A program made the translations under genes and the position numbers. Shown in pieces: positions 1 to 4,817 of a DNA stretch of 8,657 nucleotides (its first letter is position 1; each line of letters opens with the position of its first letter). The notes below the pieces were generated by a model, which worked only from the letters and a program-made list of their open reading frames with translations, did no database searches and was not told the origin of the DNA. This DNA is from Phycisphaerae bacterium (GTDB lineage: Bacteria; Planctomycetota; Phycisphaerae; Sedimentisphaerales; Anaerohalosphaeraceae): the NCBI GenBank assembly GCA_007121565.1, contig SKKI01000268.1:1-8657 (forward strand), written 5' to 3'.

Positions 1-593
1 TCCGCGAACTGCCCGAACCCGAGGACCAGGAGGAATTTCCTCTCACCCGGGCCATCCGCCAGCGGCGCTCGGTCAGAGCCTTCAAGCCCGACCGGCTCAC
101 CGACAAGCAAACCAGCCTCTTGCTCTTCGCGGCCCAGGGCGTCACCTGCCCAGAGCGTTCGTTACGCGCAGCGCCGTCGGCTGGGGCGACCTACCCGCTG
201 GAGGTGTTTATTTTCGACCCGGACGGCATACACCGCTACCGGCCCGAGCGGCACGCCCTCGAGACACTGTCGGCACAAGACCAGCGCGACTCTCTGGCGC
301 AGGCGGCGCTGAACCAAACCTGGATCGCCCAGGCCCCGAAGGTGATCGTCATCGCCGCTGAGTACGACCGCACCACCGGGCGCTACGGCCAGCGGGGCAT
401 TCGCTACGTCCACATCGAAACCGGCCACGCCGCCCAGAACATCCACCTTCAGGCGGTCGCGCTGGGCCTGGCGTCCGTTCCGGTCGGTGCCTTTGAAGAT
501 GACGCGGTCAGCGAACTGGCCGAACTGCCGACGGCCCTTGAGCCGCTTTACATTATCCCGGTGGGCTATGCGGCCGAGGAGGCAGGCAATTAG
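1..593 (+). CDS. SagB-type nitroreductase family protein, 5' end outside window
   Basis: FMN-dependent nitroreductase-fold oxidoreductase of the SagB/ThcOx type. The gene is cut by the left edge. Reading starts at base 3 and gives 196 residues to a TAG at 591-593. Visible family marks are the N-terminal FMN-phosphate contact RRSVR (fragment residues 21-25), the SagB-type PSAGATYPLE segment (58-67), and the C-terminal block from GIRYVHIETGHAAQN through VPVGAF to EPLYIIPVGYA. The ATG-like internal starts are not real starts, because the conserved RRSVR motif lies upstream of them. In peptide-toxin clusters SagB proteins oxidise azolines, but stand-alone members of this length are common and their substrates are mostly unknown. 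No cyclodehydratase or peptide precursor is visible here, so a role in natural-product synthesis is not supported. No terminator was found after it. Confidence 0.85.
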   Translation, partial: RELPEPEDQEEFPLTRAIRQRRSVRAFKPDRLTDKQTSLLLFAAQGVTCPERSLRAAPSAGATYPLEVFIFDPDGIHRYRPERHALETLSAQDQRDSLAQAALNQTWIAQAPKVIVIAAEYDRTTGRYGQRGIRYVHIETGHAAQNIHLQAVALGLASVPVGAFEDDAVSELAELPTALEPLYIIPVGYAAEEAGN

Positions 594-720
594 TGAGCCG
601 ACCGACATCATGACCTGTAAGGGCAATATCTCTGAACAGATCGGCAGAGGCGATAGCGTCAACAGAAGACAGCGATACAAAATCAGGTCTTCACGGGCAG
701 AAATAGACAATGTTGTTTGG

Positions 721-809
721 CTGTCAGAAAGGGATAAAACGTACACGAAAAAAGTGTTTGGATATCATTGGCATTTGCGACGGGGCTGTTCAGACAGGGA
801 TATTCTGTC
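721..809. promoter_or_regulatory. Candidate activator-binding sites for the sigma-54 promoter
   Basis: At 786-797 CTGT and ACAG face each other around TCAG, and a further CTGTC at 805-809 mirrors GACAG at 793-797. A related block, GGCTGT-CAGA-AGGGATA, begins at 719 and is echoed from 784, about 65 bp away. The cluster lies roughly 80-170 bp upstream of the -24 element, where enhancer-binding proteins normally bind. This is inferred from sequence symmetry only. Confidence 0.3.
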
Positions 810-886
810 GAAATGGCAGAGAGGCGGGGACTGCTGATTGTCCTTTAAGTTGTTCTATATAAAGAATTTATGTTCATGTCTTCGGC

Positions 887-903
887 CTGGCACGCTGTTT
901 GCA
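887..903 (+). promoter_or_regulatory. Sigma-54 (RpoN) -24/-12 promoter of the Hsp20 operon
   Basis: The bases read CTGGCACGCTGTTTGCA. Against the sigma-54 consensus YTGGCACGRNNNTTGCW only the R position differs. The invariant GG is at 889-890 and the GC at 901-902, with the required spacing. Transcription would begin near 913-915, giving a leader of about 60 bases before the ATG at 973. No comparable sigma-70 promoter or CIRCE element was found in this gap. Sigma-54 promoters need an ATP-driven activator, which is not encoded in the window. Confidence 0.8.
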
Positions 904-938
904 CATTTTTTAAATGGAAAGTCAAAAAACAAAAACGA

Positions 939-967
939 AACCTTTAACCTTTGAAATAGGGAGGTGA
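939..967 (+). promoter_or_regulatory. Ribosome binding site of first hsp20 within a possible RNA thermometer
   Basis: The Shine-Dalgarno GGGAGGTGA (959-967) sits 5 bases before the ATG at 973. Immediately upstream is a perfect tandem heptamer, AACCTTT twice (939-952). The second copy can pair as ACCUUU (947-952) with GGAGGU (960-965), closing a 7-base loop with three Watson-Crick and one A-U outer pair scheme weakened by two G-U pairs. The first copy offers an alternative partner. A weak, U-rich helix masking the Shine-Dalgarno resembles fourU-type thermometers known from heat-shock mRNAs. The folding is predicted by eye only. Confidence 0.4.
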
Positions 968-972
968 ATGCT

Positions 973-1413
973 ATGGTACTGAGTAAGCGCTTTCCATTCT
1001 GGGATATCGAGCGGACACTCGATGAAATGACGCGTGTGTTTGATGCGTTCGGCGGGCCGGCAGGGCTTCGCAGCATGCCGACGGGGACGTTTCCGGCGAT
1101 GAATGTTTATGATGTCGGCGACAAGCTGGTCCTCACGGCCGAGGCGCCGGGGGTCAATCCCGACGACATCGAGCTCAACGTCGTGGAAAACAGCCTGACG
1201 CTGAGCGGCTCGCGCAACGGCGAGCCGGAAGGCGACAGCCTGCGGTATTATCGCCGTGAGCGGTTTGCCGGGCAGTTTTCGCGGACAATCACGCTGGCCG
1301 AGAAGGTCAACCCCGACGCGGTCAAGGCAAGCTGCAAAAACGGCATCCTGACCGTCGAGCTGCCCAAGGCCGCCGAGGCCAAAGCCAAACGTATCAACGT
1401 TAAGGCACAGTAA
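973..1413 (+). CDS. Small heat shock protein, Hsp20/alpha-crystallin family (first of two)
   Basis: ATP-independent holdase chaperone that binds unfolding cytoplasmic proteins and keeps them soluble for refolding by other chaperones. The product is 146 residues, normal for a bacterial Hsp20. A variable N-terminal arm (1-40, with FPFWDIERTLDEM) precedes the alpha-crystallin domain (about 41-132). That domain includes the signature APGVNPDDIELNV (58-70) and the A-x-x-x-N-G-x-L element ASCKNGILTVELPK (119-132). A short tail carries the oligomer-contact I-x-V motif (I141, V143). The ATG at 973 is chosen because GGGAGGTGA lies 5 bases upstream; the in-frame GTG at 964 falls inside that Shine-Dalgarno. 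It is followed 51 bases later by a second hsp20, with no terminator between, so the two form an operon. The upstream sigma-54 promoter and possible thermometer suggest stress induction at two levels. Confidence 0.93.
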   Translation: MVLSKRFPFWDIERTLDEMTRVFDAFGGPAGLRSMPTGTFPAMNVYDVGDKLVLTAEAPGVNPDDIELNVVENSLTLSGSRNGEPEGDSLRYYRRERFAGQFSRTITLAEKVNPDAVKASCKNGILTVELPKAAEAKAKRINVKAQ

Positions 1414-1431
1414 CCGTAAACAACCGTAAAC
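1412..1431. repeat. Perfect 10-bp tandem duplication between the two hsp20 genes
   Basis: AACCGTAAAC occurs twice head to tail, overlapping the last two bases of the first hsp20 stop codon. It is probably a local slippage duplication; no function is suggested. Confidence 0.8.
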
Positions 1432-1446
1432 GCAGTCTGATAGTTG

Positions 1447-1461
1447 AATCAGGAGGTGATT
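1447..1461 (+). promoter_or_regulatory. Strong Shine-Dalgarno of second hsp20, placed in a hairpin loop
   Basis: AGGAGGTGAT (1451-1460) matches the anti-Shine-Dalgarno over ten bases and lies 4 bases before the ATG at 1465, which fixes the start. It also lies within AATCA-GGAGG-TGATT, a perfect 5-bp stem with the GGAGG in the loop. This could present the site to the ribosome or modulate its access. Confidence 0.5.
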
Positions 1462-1464
1462 AAT

Positions 1465-1854
1465 ATGGCACAACAGCAAATGACTCACAAAACACAGGCC
1501 GATGTCAGCCGGCGAGAGGATCAGCAGCGTGCGGTGTTTGTGCCGGCGGCGGATATCTGGGAGACGCCGGATGCGATACACCTGCGGCTGGATATGCCCG
1601 GCGTCGGGCCCGACGATGTGGAAGTCAACATCCACCACGGCACGCTGAAGGTACGCGGCACTGTCCATGCCCCCCAGTGGCAGACCGTGCTGTATGCCGA
1701 GCAGCGGGTCGGCGATTTTGAGCGCGAGTTTACGCTCAGCGAGGATCTGGATCCCGAGACGGTCACGGCTAAAATGAACGCCGGGGTCTTGACGCTGACC
1801 ATCGGCAAGGCCGAGAAGGTCAAGCCGCGCAAGATCGCCGTTACCGCCGAATAA
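1465..1854 (+). CDS. Small heat shock protein, Hsp20/alpha-crystallin family (second of two)
   Basis: Second holdase chaperone of the operon, 129 residues. A hydrophilic N-terminus (1-24, MAQQQMTHKTQADVSRRED) leads into the alpha-crystallin domain (about 25-115). This carries the LDMPGVGPDDVEVNI block (42-56) and the conserved NAGVLTLTIGK (105-115). The tail has an I-x-V contact motif (I124, V126). The start is the ATG at 1465, just after a perfect Shine-Dalgarno; a TTG further upstream would precede it and is not needed. The protein clearly differs from its neighbour in the N-terminal arm and in most domain positions, so this is an old pair rather than a recent duplication. Tandem divergent Hsp20s can form mixed oligomers, as IbpA and IbpB of E. 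coli do. A strong terminator follows 25 bases after the stop. Confidence 0.93.
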   Translation: MAQQQMTHKTQADVSRREDQQRAVFVPAADIWETPDAIHLRLDMPGVGPDDVEVNIHHGTLKVRGTVHAPQWQTVLYAEQRVGDFEREFTLSEDLDPETVTAKMNAGVLTLTIGKAEKVKPRKIAVTAE

Positions 1855-1879
1855 ACACTTTTTTCGTTTCAGTGACACA

Positions 1880-1912
1880 CAGCCGCTTATCCCGATAAGC
1901 GGCTGTTTTTTT
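1880..1912 (+). terminator. Intrinsic terminator of the Hsp20 operon
   Basis: A perfect 12-bp stem (arm CAGCCGCTTATC, 1880-1891, pairing with 1894-1905) encloses two C residues and is followed by seven T residues (1906-1912). On the opposite strand no T run follows, so it should stop only the plus-strand Hsp20 transcript. Confidence 0.95.
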
Positions 1913-1975
1913 GGGTTCATCCGGCCTGTCACATCGTCTATTATACGCCACAGAGGTTCATGTGCAGAGTGTAGT

Positions 1976-2653
1976 TTAGGACAAAAAGGTCAATCTGTCA
2001 CACATAGCCTTTTCGATTTTATTGAGAAGTCGTACAGGCCACTCGCCAAGCCGATAGCGCATACTCGAAATAGAGACATCGTATTTATCAGCCAGTTTTC
2101 CGATAATCATTTTCTGGACAGCATGGGGATTATTAAATCGCGAGTTGTCTGGTAGTTTCGACAGAACTAAAGAATACCATTGACTGCCATCTTCAATGAG
2201 AGTACGTGCCGGCATCAAAAGCGCCGCCGCAAGCCGTTTTGCATTCCTATCATAGAGCGGCCATTTGGGATGATTGTGAATCAAAGCAAAATCTTGTGGT
2301 GTATTGACTTTGCGGATAGCATCGCCATGAATCAAAAGGTGTGCAAATTCCTCTGCCAGTGTCATACGTGCTTTGCGTTGCTGTGCATCATTATCGGCGA
2401 GAACATCATCAATGAAAATTGAAAATGTGCCGTCTTTATTGATCCCTGCCATACCCATAACGCCGTGATTAGCCATCAGGCGAGGATAAACATCAAGATC
2501 GATTCCCGGCGTGGATTCAATAATCAATTCAATGTCTACGGGAATCGCAAAGCCATCCTTGTGTTTTTCATGATACTGCTCCGCGATCCGCTCGAGTTCC
2601 GCAACGGAATACTCCCTGAGAAGATCGGCCGGATTCTGCTTATGAGCGCTCAT
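1976..2653 (-). CDS. ImmA/IrrE-like (COG2856/DUF955) protein with degenerate zinc site
   Basis: The 225-residue product has the ImmA/IrrE architecture: an N-terminal helical part with IPVDIELIIE (37-46), a central TLAEEFAHLLIH helix (98-109), the LAAALLMPA segment (141-149), and a C-terminal helical part ADKYDVSISSMRYRLGEWP (188-206). Family members are zinc peptidases that cleave or inactivate a partner repressor (ImmA cuts ImmR; IrrE cuts DdrO). Here the HExxH motif reads E101-E-F-A-H105, so the first zinc histidine is a glutamate. The Glu normally expected before A-N-x-F-A aligns with N137. The putative catalytic E102 and H105 remain. It may therefore bind metal differently or be a non-enzymatic sensor. 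The ATG overlaps the stop of the upstream Xre gene (ATGA, 2650-2653), implying translational coupling. The region is AT-richer than its neighbours: 24 G/C of 60 bases at 2281-2340, against 43 of 60 at 3421-3480 in purB. Confidence 0.82.
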   Translation of the reverse strand: MSAHKQNPADLLREYSVAELERIAEQYHEKHKDGFAIPVDIELIIESTPGIDLDVYPRLMANHGVMGMAGINKDGTFSIFIDDVLADNDAQQRKARMTLAEEFAHLLIHGDAIRKVNTPQDFALIHNHPKWPLYDRNAKRLAAALLMPARTLIEDGSQWYSLVLSKLPDNSRFNNPHAVQKMIIGKLADKYDVSISSMRYRLGEWPVRLLNKIEKAMCDRLTFLS

Positions 2654-3009
2654 CCTTGTCCTTGTATTTCCTCAATCAAGCGTTGAATGTCCTGTTCGTC
2701 CAATTGTTTGTTGTCAATAGTCCGCAACAATGCGGGAATAAAGCCGCGACTGGCTATTTGTTCCACGTCTGCAGGGATTTGATCTGCCTGTTTGGACAGG
2801 TCAAAAAGGCGATTCCATTCTTCGGTTCCGCTTTCAAGCCCCAGCACCTCGGCGGCCAAAAACAGTTTTTCTTTGGGAATCGTCCGTCGGCCATGCTCAA
2901 TAGCGCTGAGATTCGAGGCCGGCATTTCAATAAGGCCCGCAAATTTTCGTAGTCCAAACCCAGCCTCCAGCCGCAAAGTCTTCAAATACTGTCCAAATTT
3001 AGTGTTCAT
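2650..3009 (-). CDS. Xre-family helix-turn-helix transcriptional regulator
   Basis: A 119-residue DNA-binding repressor of the lambda Cro/cI type. The HTH_3 fold covers about residues 5-60. FGQYLKTLRLEAGFGLRKFA is helix 1 into helix 2, and MPASNLSAIEHGRRTIP (29-45) is the turn and recognition helix with the typical S-x-x-E-x-G-R/K pattern. The C-terminal half (61-119) is helical and acidic and may contact the ImmA-like partner. The ATG at 3007-3009 follows AAGGGAAG, an acceptable Shine-Dalgarno. Its stop overlaps the next start by four bases. Two tandem palindromes upstream (3052-3097) are its likely operators, implying autorepression. Xre plus COG2856 pairs occur as prophage and integrative-element switches and have been proposed as toxin-antitoxin-like modules; no phage or integrase gene is present here. 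Confidence 0.9.
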   Translation of the reverse strand: MNTKFGQYLKTLRLEAGFGLRKFAGLIEMPASNLSAIEHGRRTIPKEKLFLAAEVLGLESGTEEWNRLFDLSKQADQIPADVEQIASRGFIPALLRTIDNKQLDEQDIQRLIEEIQGQG

Positions 3010-3051
3010 TCTTCTTCCCTTCAGGTCAATGCTTCTTATGGATTCCTCAAA

Positions 3052-3073
3052 CTGTTATCATCAACGACAACAT
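3052..3073. promoter_or_regulatory. Second (imperfect) operator of the Xre module
   Basis: Left arm CTGTTATC (3052-3059), spacer ATCAAC, right arm GACAACAT (3066-3073), which matches the ideal GATAACAG at six of eight positions. Its layout is the same as that of the perfect site, and its centre lies exactly 24 bp away, so two repressor dimers could bind on nearly the same helix face. It overlaps the predicted start of transcription. Confidence 0.6.
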
Positions 3074-3075
3074 AG

Positions 3076-3097
3076 CTGTTATCATATCGGATAACAG
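3076..3097. promoter_or_regulatory. Primary operator (perfect 22-bp palindrome) of the Xre module
   Basis: The 8-bp arms CTGTTATC (3076-3083) and GATAACAG (3090-3097) are perfect inverted repeats around a 6-bp spacer, a size typical of Xre/cI-type dimers. The site covers the candidate -10 hexamer of the module's promoter, so binding would block transcription. Assignment to the neighbouring Xre protein is inferred from position. Confidence 0.7.
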
Positions 3098-3109
3098 GCG
3101 AAATGGGAA
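3081..3109 (-). promoter_or_regulatory. Candidate sigma-70-type promoter of the xre-immA-like operon
   Basis: On the minus strand TTCCCA (3109-3104), a 17-bp spacer and TATGAT (3086-3081) match four and five of six consensus positions. Transcription would start near 3074, giving a leader of about 65 bases. An alternative, TTGATG/CATAAG with an 18-bp spacer (3064-3035), is weaker. Both overlap the operators. Confidence 0.45.
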
Positions 3110-3220
3110 GAGAAAATTCCAGAAAATTGGTCCGGCAGTCGTTCAAAAAACACGACCACCTCTTTCGACTTTTCCTATCTCACTTTAAGGCATAGACTTA
3201 GTTGGCAACCAACGATTCCT

Positions 3221-4654
3221 TTAAACCTTCAATTCCACCGTTTTGTTCAGCGATTTTCGGTACTTTCGCCGGATGGGGGTGACGATTTCGGAGATGAATT
3301 CATCGACTTGTTCGGGTGCGCGGCCGATGTAGTCTTTGGGGTTCATTATGTCGGCAAAGTTGACGTTGGCAAAGGCGGCGTCGGCCTTGAGGCGGTCGAG
3401 CAGGTCGTTGGGTTGGCCGTGCTGCTTGACCTGTGCGGCCGCGGCGTGGGAGTGGACGCGGATGGCCTCGTGCAGAGCCTGCCGGTCGCCGCCGGCGCGG
3501 ACACCGGCCATCAAAATGTTCTCGGTCGCCATAAACGGCAGCTCGGCCTGCACCCGCGCGGCGATGACCTTGGGATAGACCACCAGCCCGGCGGCGACGT
3601 TGATGAGAATCTCCAGAATCCCGTCGGTTGCCAAAAACGCCTCGGCGATGCTGACGCGGCGGTTGGCCGAATCGTCCAGCGTGCGCTCCAGCCACTGCTC
3701 GGCGGCGGTCATTGCCGGGCTGGACGCCAGGCTCATCACCAGCCGGGCCAGCCCCGTCGTGCGTTCGCAGCGCATCGGGTTGCGTTTGTAGGCCATCGCC
3801 GAGGAGCCGATCTGCGATGTTTCAAACGGCTCTTCGAGTTCCTTGAGGTTGGCCAGCAGACGGATGTCGTTGCACATCTTATGCGCACTTGCCGCCACCG
3901 AGGCCAGCACATCGACGATGTATTTATCGATCTTGCGCGGGTAGGTCTGGCCGGTGACCACGCACCGATGCGAAAAGCCGAACGCCCTGGCCACCATCTC
4001 GTCAAGCCGCCGCACCTTATTATGATCGCCCTCGAACAGCGCCAAAAACGACGCCTGCGTACCGGTCGTGCCCTTGACGCCGCGGAAGGGCAGCGTTTCG
4101 ATGCGCCGCTGCAGCTCGTCCAGATCCAGCGCGAAATCATACGCCCACAGCGTGGCCCGCTTGCCGACGGTGGTCAACTGCGCCGGCTGGTAGTGCGTAA
4201 AGCCCAGCGTCGGCATCGCGCGGTACGTTTTGGCGAATTTGCCCAGCCGATCCACCAGCGCCGCCAGCTTGCCGGCCAGCAGCCGCATTCCGTCGCGCAT
4301 GATAATCAAATCCGCATTGTCGCCCACATAGCAGCTTGTCGCGCCAAGGTGAATAATCGGCGCCGCCTTGGGCGCTGCGTCCCCAAACGTATGCACATGC
4401 GCCATCACATCGTGGCGAAATTTCTTTTCATACGCCGCGGCCTTCTTGTAATCGATATCCGTCAGGTGTTTTTCCATCTCGGCAAGCTGGACGTCGGTGA
4501 TCTTCAAGCCCAGTTTCTTTTCCGCCCGCGCCAGCTCCAGCCAGAGCTTGCGCCACGTAACAAACTTCATGTCGGCCCCGAACAACTCGGCCATCTCCTT
4601 CGAGGCGTTCCGCTCGACCAGCGGAGAAGTATAAACGGTCGTTTCTTTTGCCAT
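3221..4654 (-). CDS. purB: Adenylosuccinate lyase, eukaryotic-like type
   Basis: Cytoplasmic enzyme of purine synthesis. It removes fumarate from SAICAR (to AICAR) and from adenylosuccinate (to AMP), so it acts in both de novo IMP synthesis and AMP formation. The 477 residues match the length and motif order I recall for human [16 protein letters not shown] (80-91), [14 protein letters not shown] (100-113), [17 protein letters not shown] (150-166) with the general-acid His154, [13 protein letters not shown] (191-203), and the mobile signature loop [12 protein letters not shown] (283-294) with the catalytic serine. In the loop the usual MPxK proline is alanine (A288). The start ATG at 4652-4654 follows AGGA/AAAGGAA sequences. 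The gene lies downstream of the aldo/keto reductase on the same strand, 163 bp away, with a palindromic repeat between; co-transcription is possible. No clear terminator follows the stop. Confidence 0.96.
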   Translation of the reverse strand: MAKETTVYTSPLVERNASKEMAELFGADMKFVTWRKLWLELARAEKKLGLKITDVQLAEMEKHLTDIDYKKAAAYEKKFRHDVMAHVHTFGDAAPKAAPIIHLGATSCYVGDNADLIIMRDGMRLLAGKLAALVDRLGKFAKTYRAMPTLGFTHYQPAQLTTVGKRATLWAYDFALDLDELQRRIETLPFRGVKGTTGTQASFLALFEGDHNKVRRLDEMVARAFGFSHRCVVTGQTYPRKIDKYIVDVLASVAASAHKMCNDIRLLANLKELEEPFETSQIGSSAMAYKRNPMRCERTTGLARLVMSLASSPAMTAAEQWLERTLDDSANRRVSIAEAFLATDGILEILINVAAGLVVYPKVIAARVQAELPFMATENILMAGVRAGGDRQALHEAIRVHSHAAAAQVKQHGQPNDLLDRLKADAAFANVNFADIMNPKDYIGRAPEQVDEFISEIVTPIRRKYRKSLNKTVELKV

Positions 4655-4674
4655 TGAATCCTGTTCCTTTCAGT

Positions 4675-4812
4675 AAATTCGAATATCGGATATCGAAATC
4701 CGAAACACATTCAAATGACAAAAACGTTAAATGTTTCAAACCCATTGTTTTGAATTTTTGTTATTTGATATTGTGATTTTGTTTCGGATTTCGTGCTTCG
4801 TATTTCGGATTT
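4675..4812. repeat. MITE-like imperfect inverted repeat between akr and purB
   Basis: The two halves of this AT-rich block are imperfect reverse complements. The perfect core is 13 bp: CGAAATCCGAAAC at 4694-4706 against its complement at 4781-4793. Matching continues inward (TGACAAAAA against TAACAAAAA; TTTCAAAC against TTCAAAAC, reading the right arm as its complement) and outward (AAATTCGAATA against AAATCCGAAATA). Motif variants of ATTTCGGATTT recur within it. It fills nearly the whole gap and ends six bases from the reductase stop. It contains no gene. From memory, similar elements are dispersed in several environmental bacterial lineages, which I cannot verify here. Confidence 0.7.
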
Positions 4813-4817
4813 ATGTG

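Larger units (their letters stand above)
594..972. other. Intergenic control region upstream of the Hsp20 operon
   Basis: This gap of 379 bases holds no credible gene. Its right part contains a sigma-54 promoter (887-903), the transcript leader and a ribosome binding site. Its middle part (about 615-809) is rich in the tetramer CTGT or its complement ACAG: eight copies, at 615, 636, 662, 669, 721, 786, 794 and 805, where about two or three would be expected by chance. An AT-rich stretch at 850-875 lies just before the -24 element. One reading frame crosses the gap on the plus strand, but it starts inside the nitroreductase gene and its product has no recognisable features. Confidence 0.6.

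Noticed and set aside
1..593. Azole-modified peptide (streptolysin S-like) biosynthetic cluster based on the SagB-type protein
   Set aside because: No precursor peptide, cyclodehydratase or transporter is visible, and stand-alone SagB-type nitroreductases are common.
665..692. Inverted repeat GAAGAC/GTCTTC as a terminator for the nitroreductase gene
   Set aside because: Six base pairs around a 16-base loop with no T run after it; too weak to call.
487..837. Plus-strand open frame of 116 codons crossing the end of the nitroreductase gene into the control region
   Set aside because: It starts inside a conserved gene in another frame, has no Shine-Dalgarno, and its product is arginine-rich and featureless.
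1880..1912. Bidirectional terminator serving the ImmA-like gene as well
   Set aside because: The stem is symmetric, but the minus strand has no T run after it, so only plus-strand termination is supported.
922..1932. Minus-strand open frame of 336 codons opposite both hsp20 genes
   Set aside because: It spans two genuine genes, their gap and the terminator, and encodes no recognisable domain.
3201..3213. Small hairpin GTTGG-CAA-CCAAC just after the purB stop as a terminator
   Set aside because: Only a 5-bp stem with a 3-base loop, and no T run on the minus strand.
3308..4657. Long plus-strand open frame of 449 codons opposite purB
   Set aside because: It is the exact antisense of a strongly conserved gene in GC-rich DNA, its product has no recognisable motif, and it has no ribosome site.
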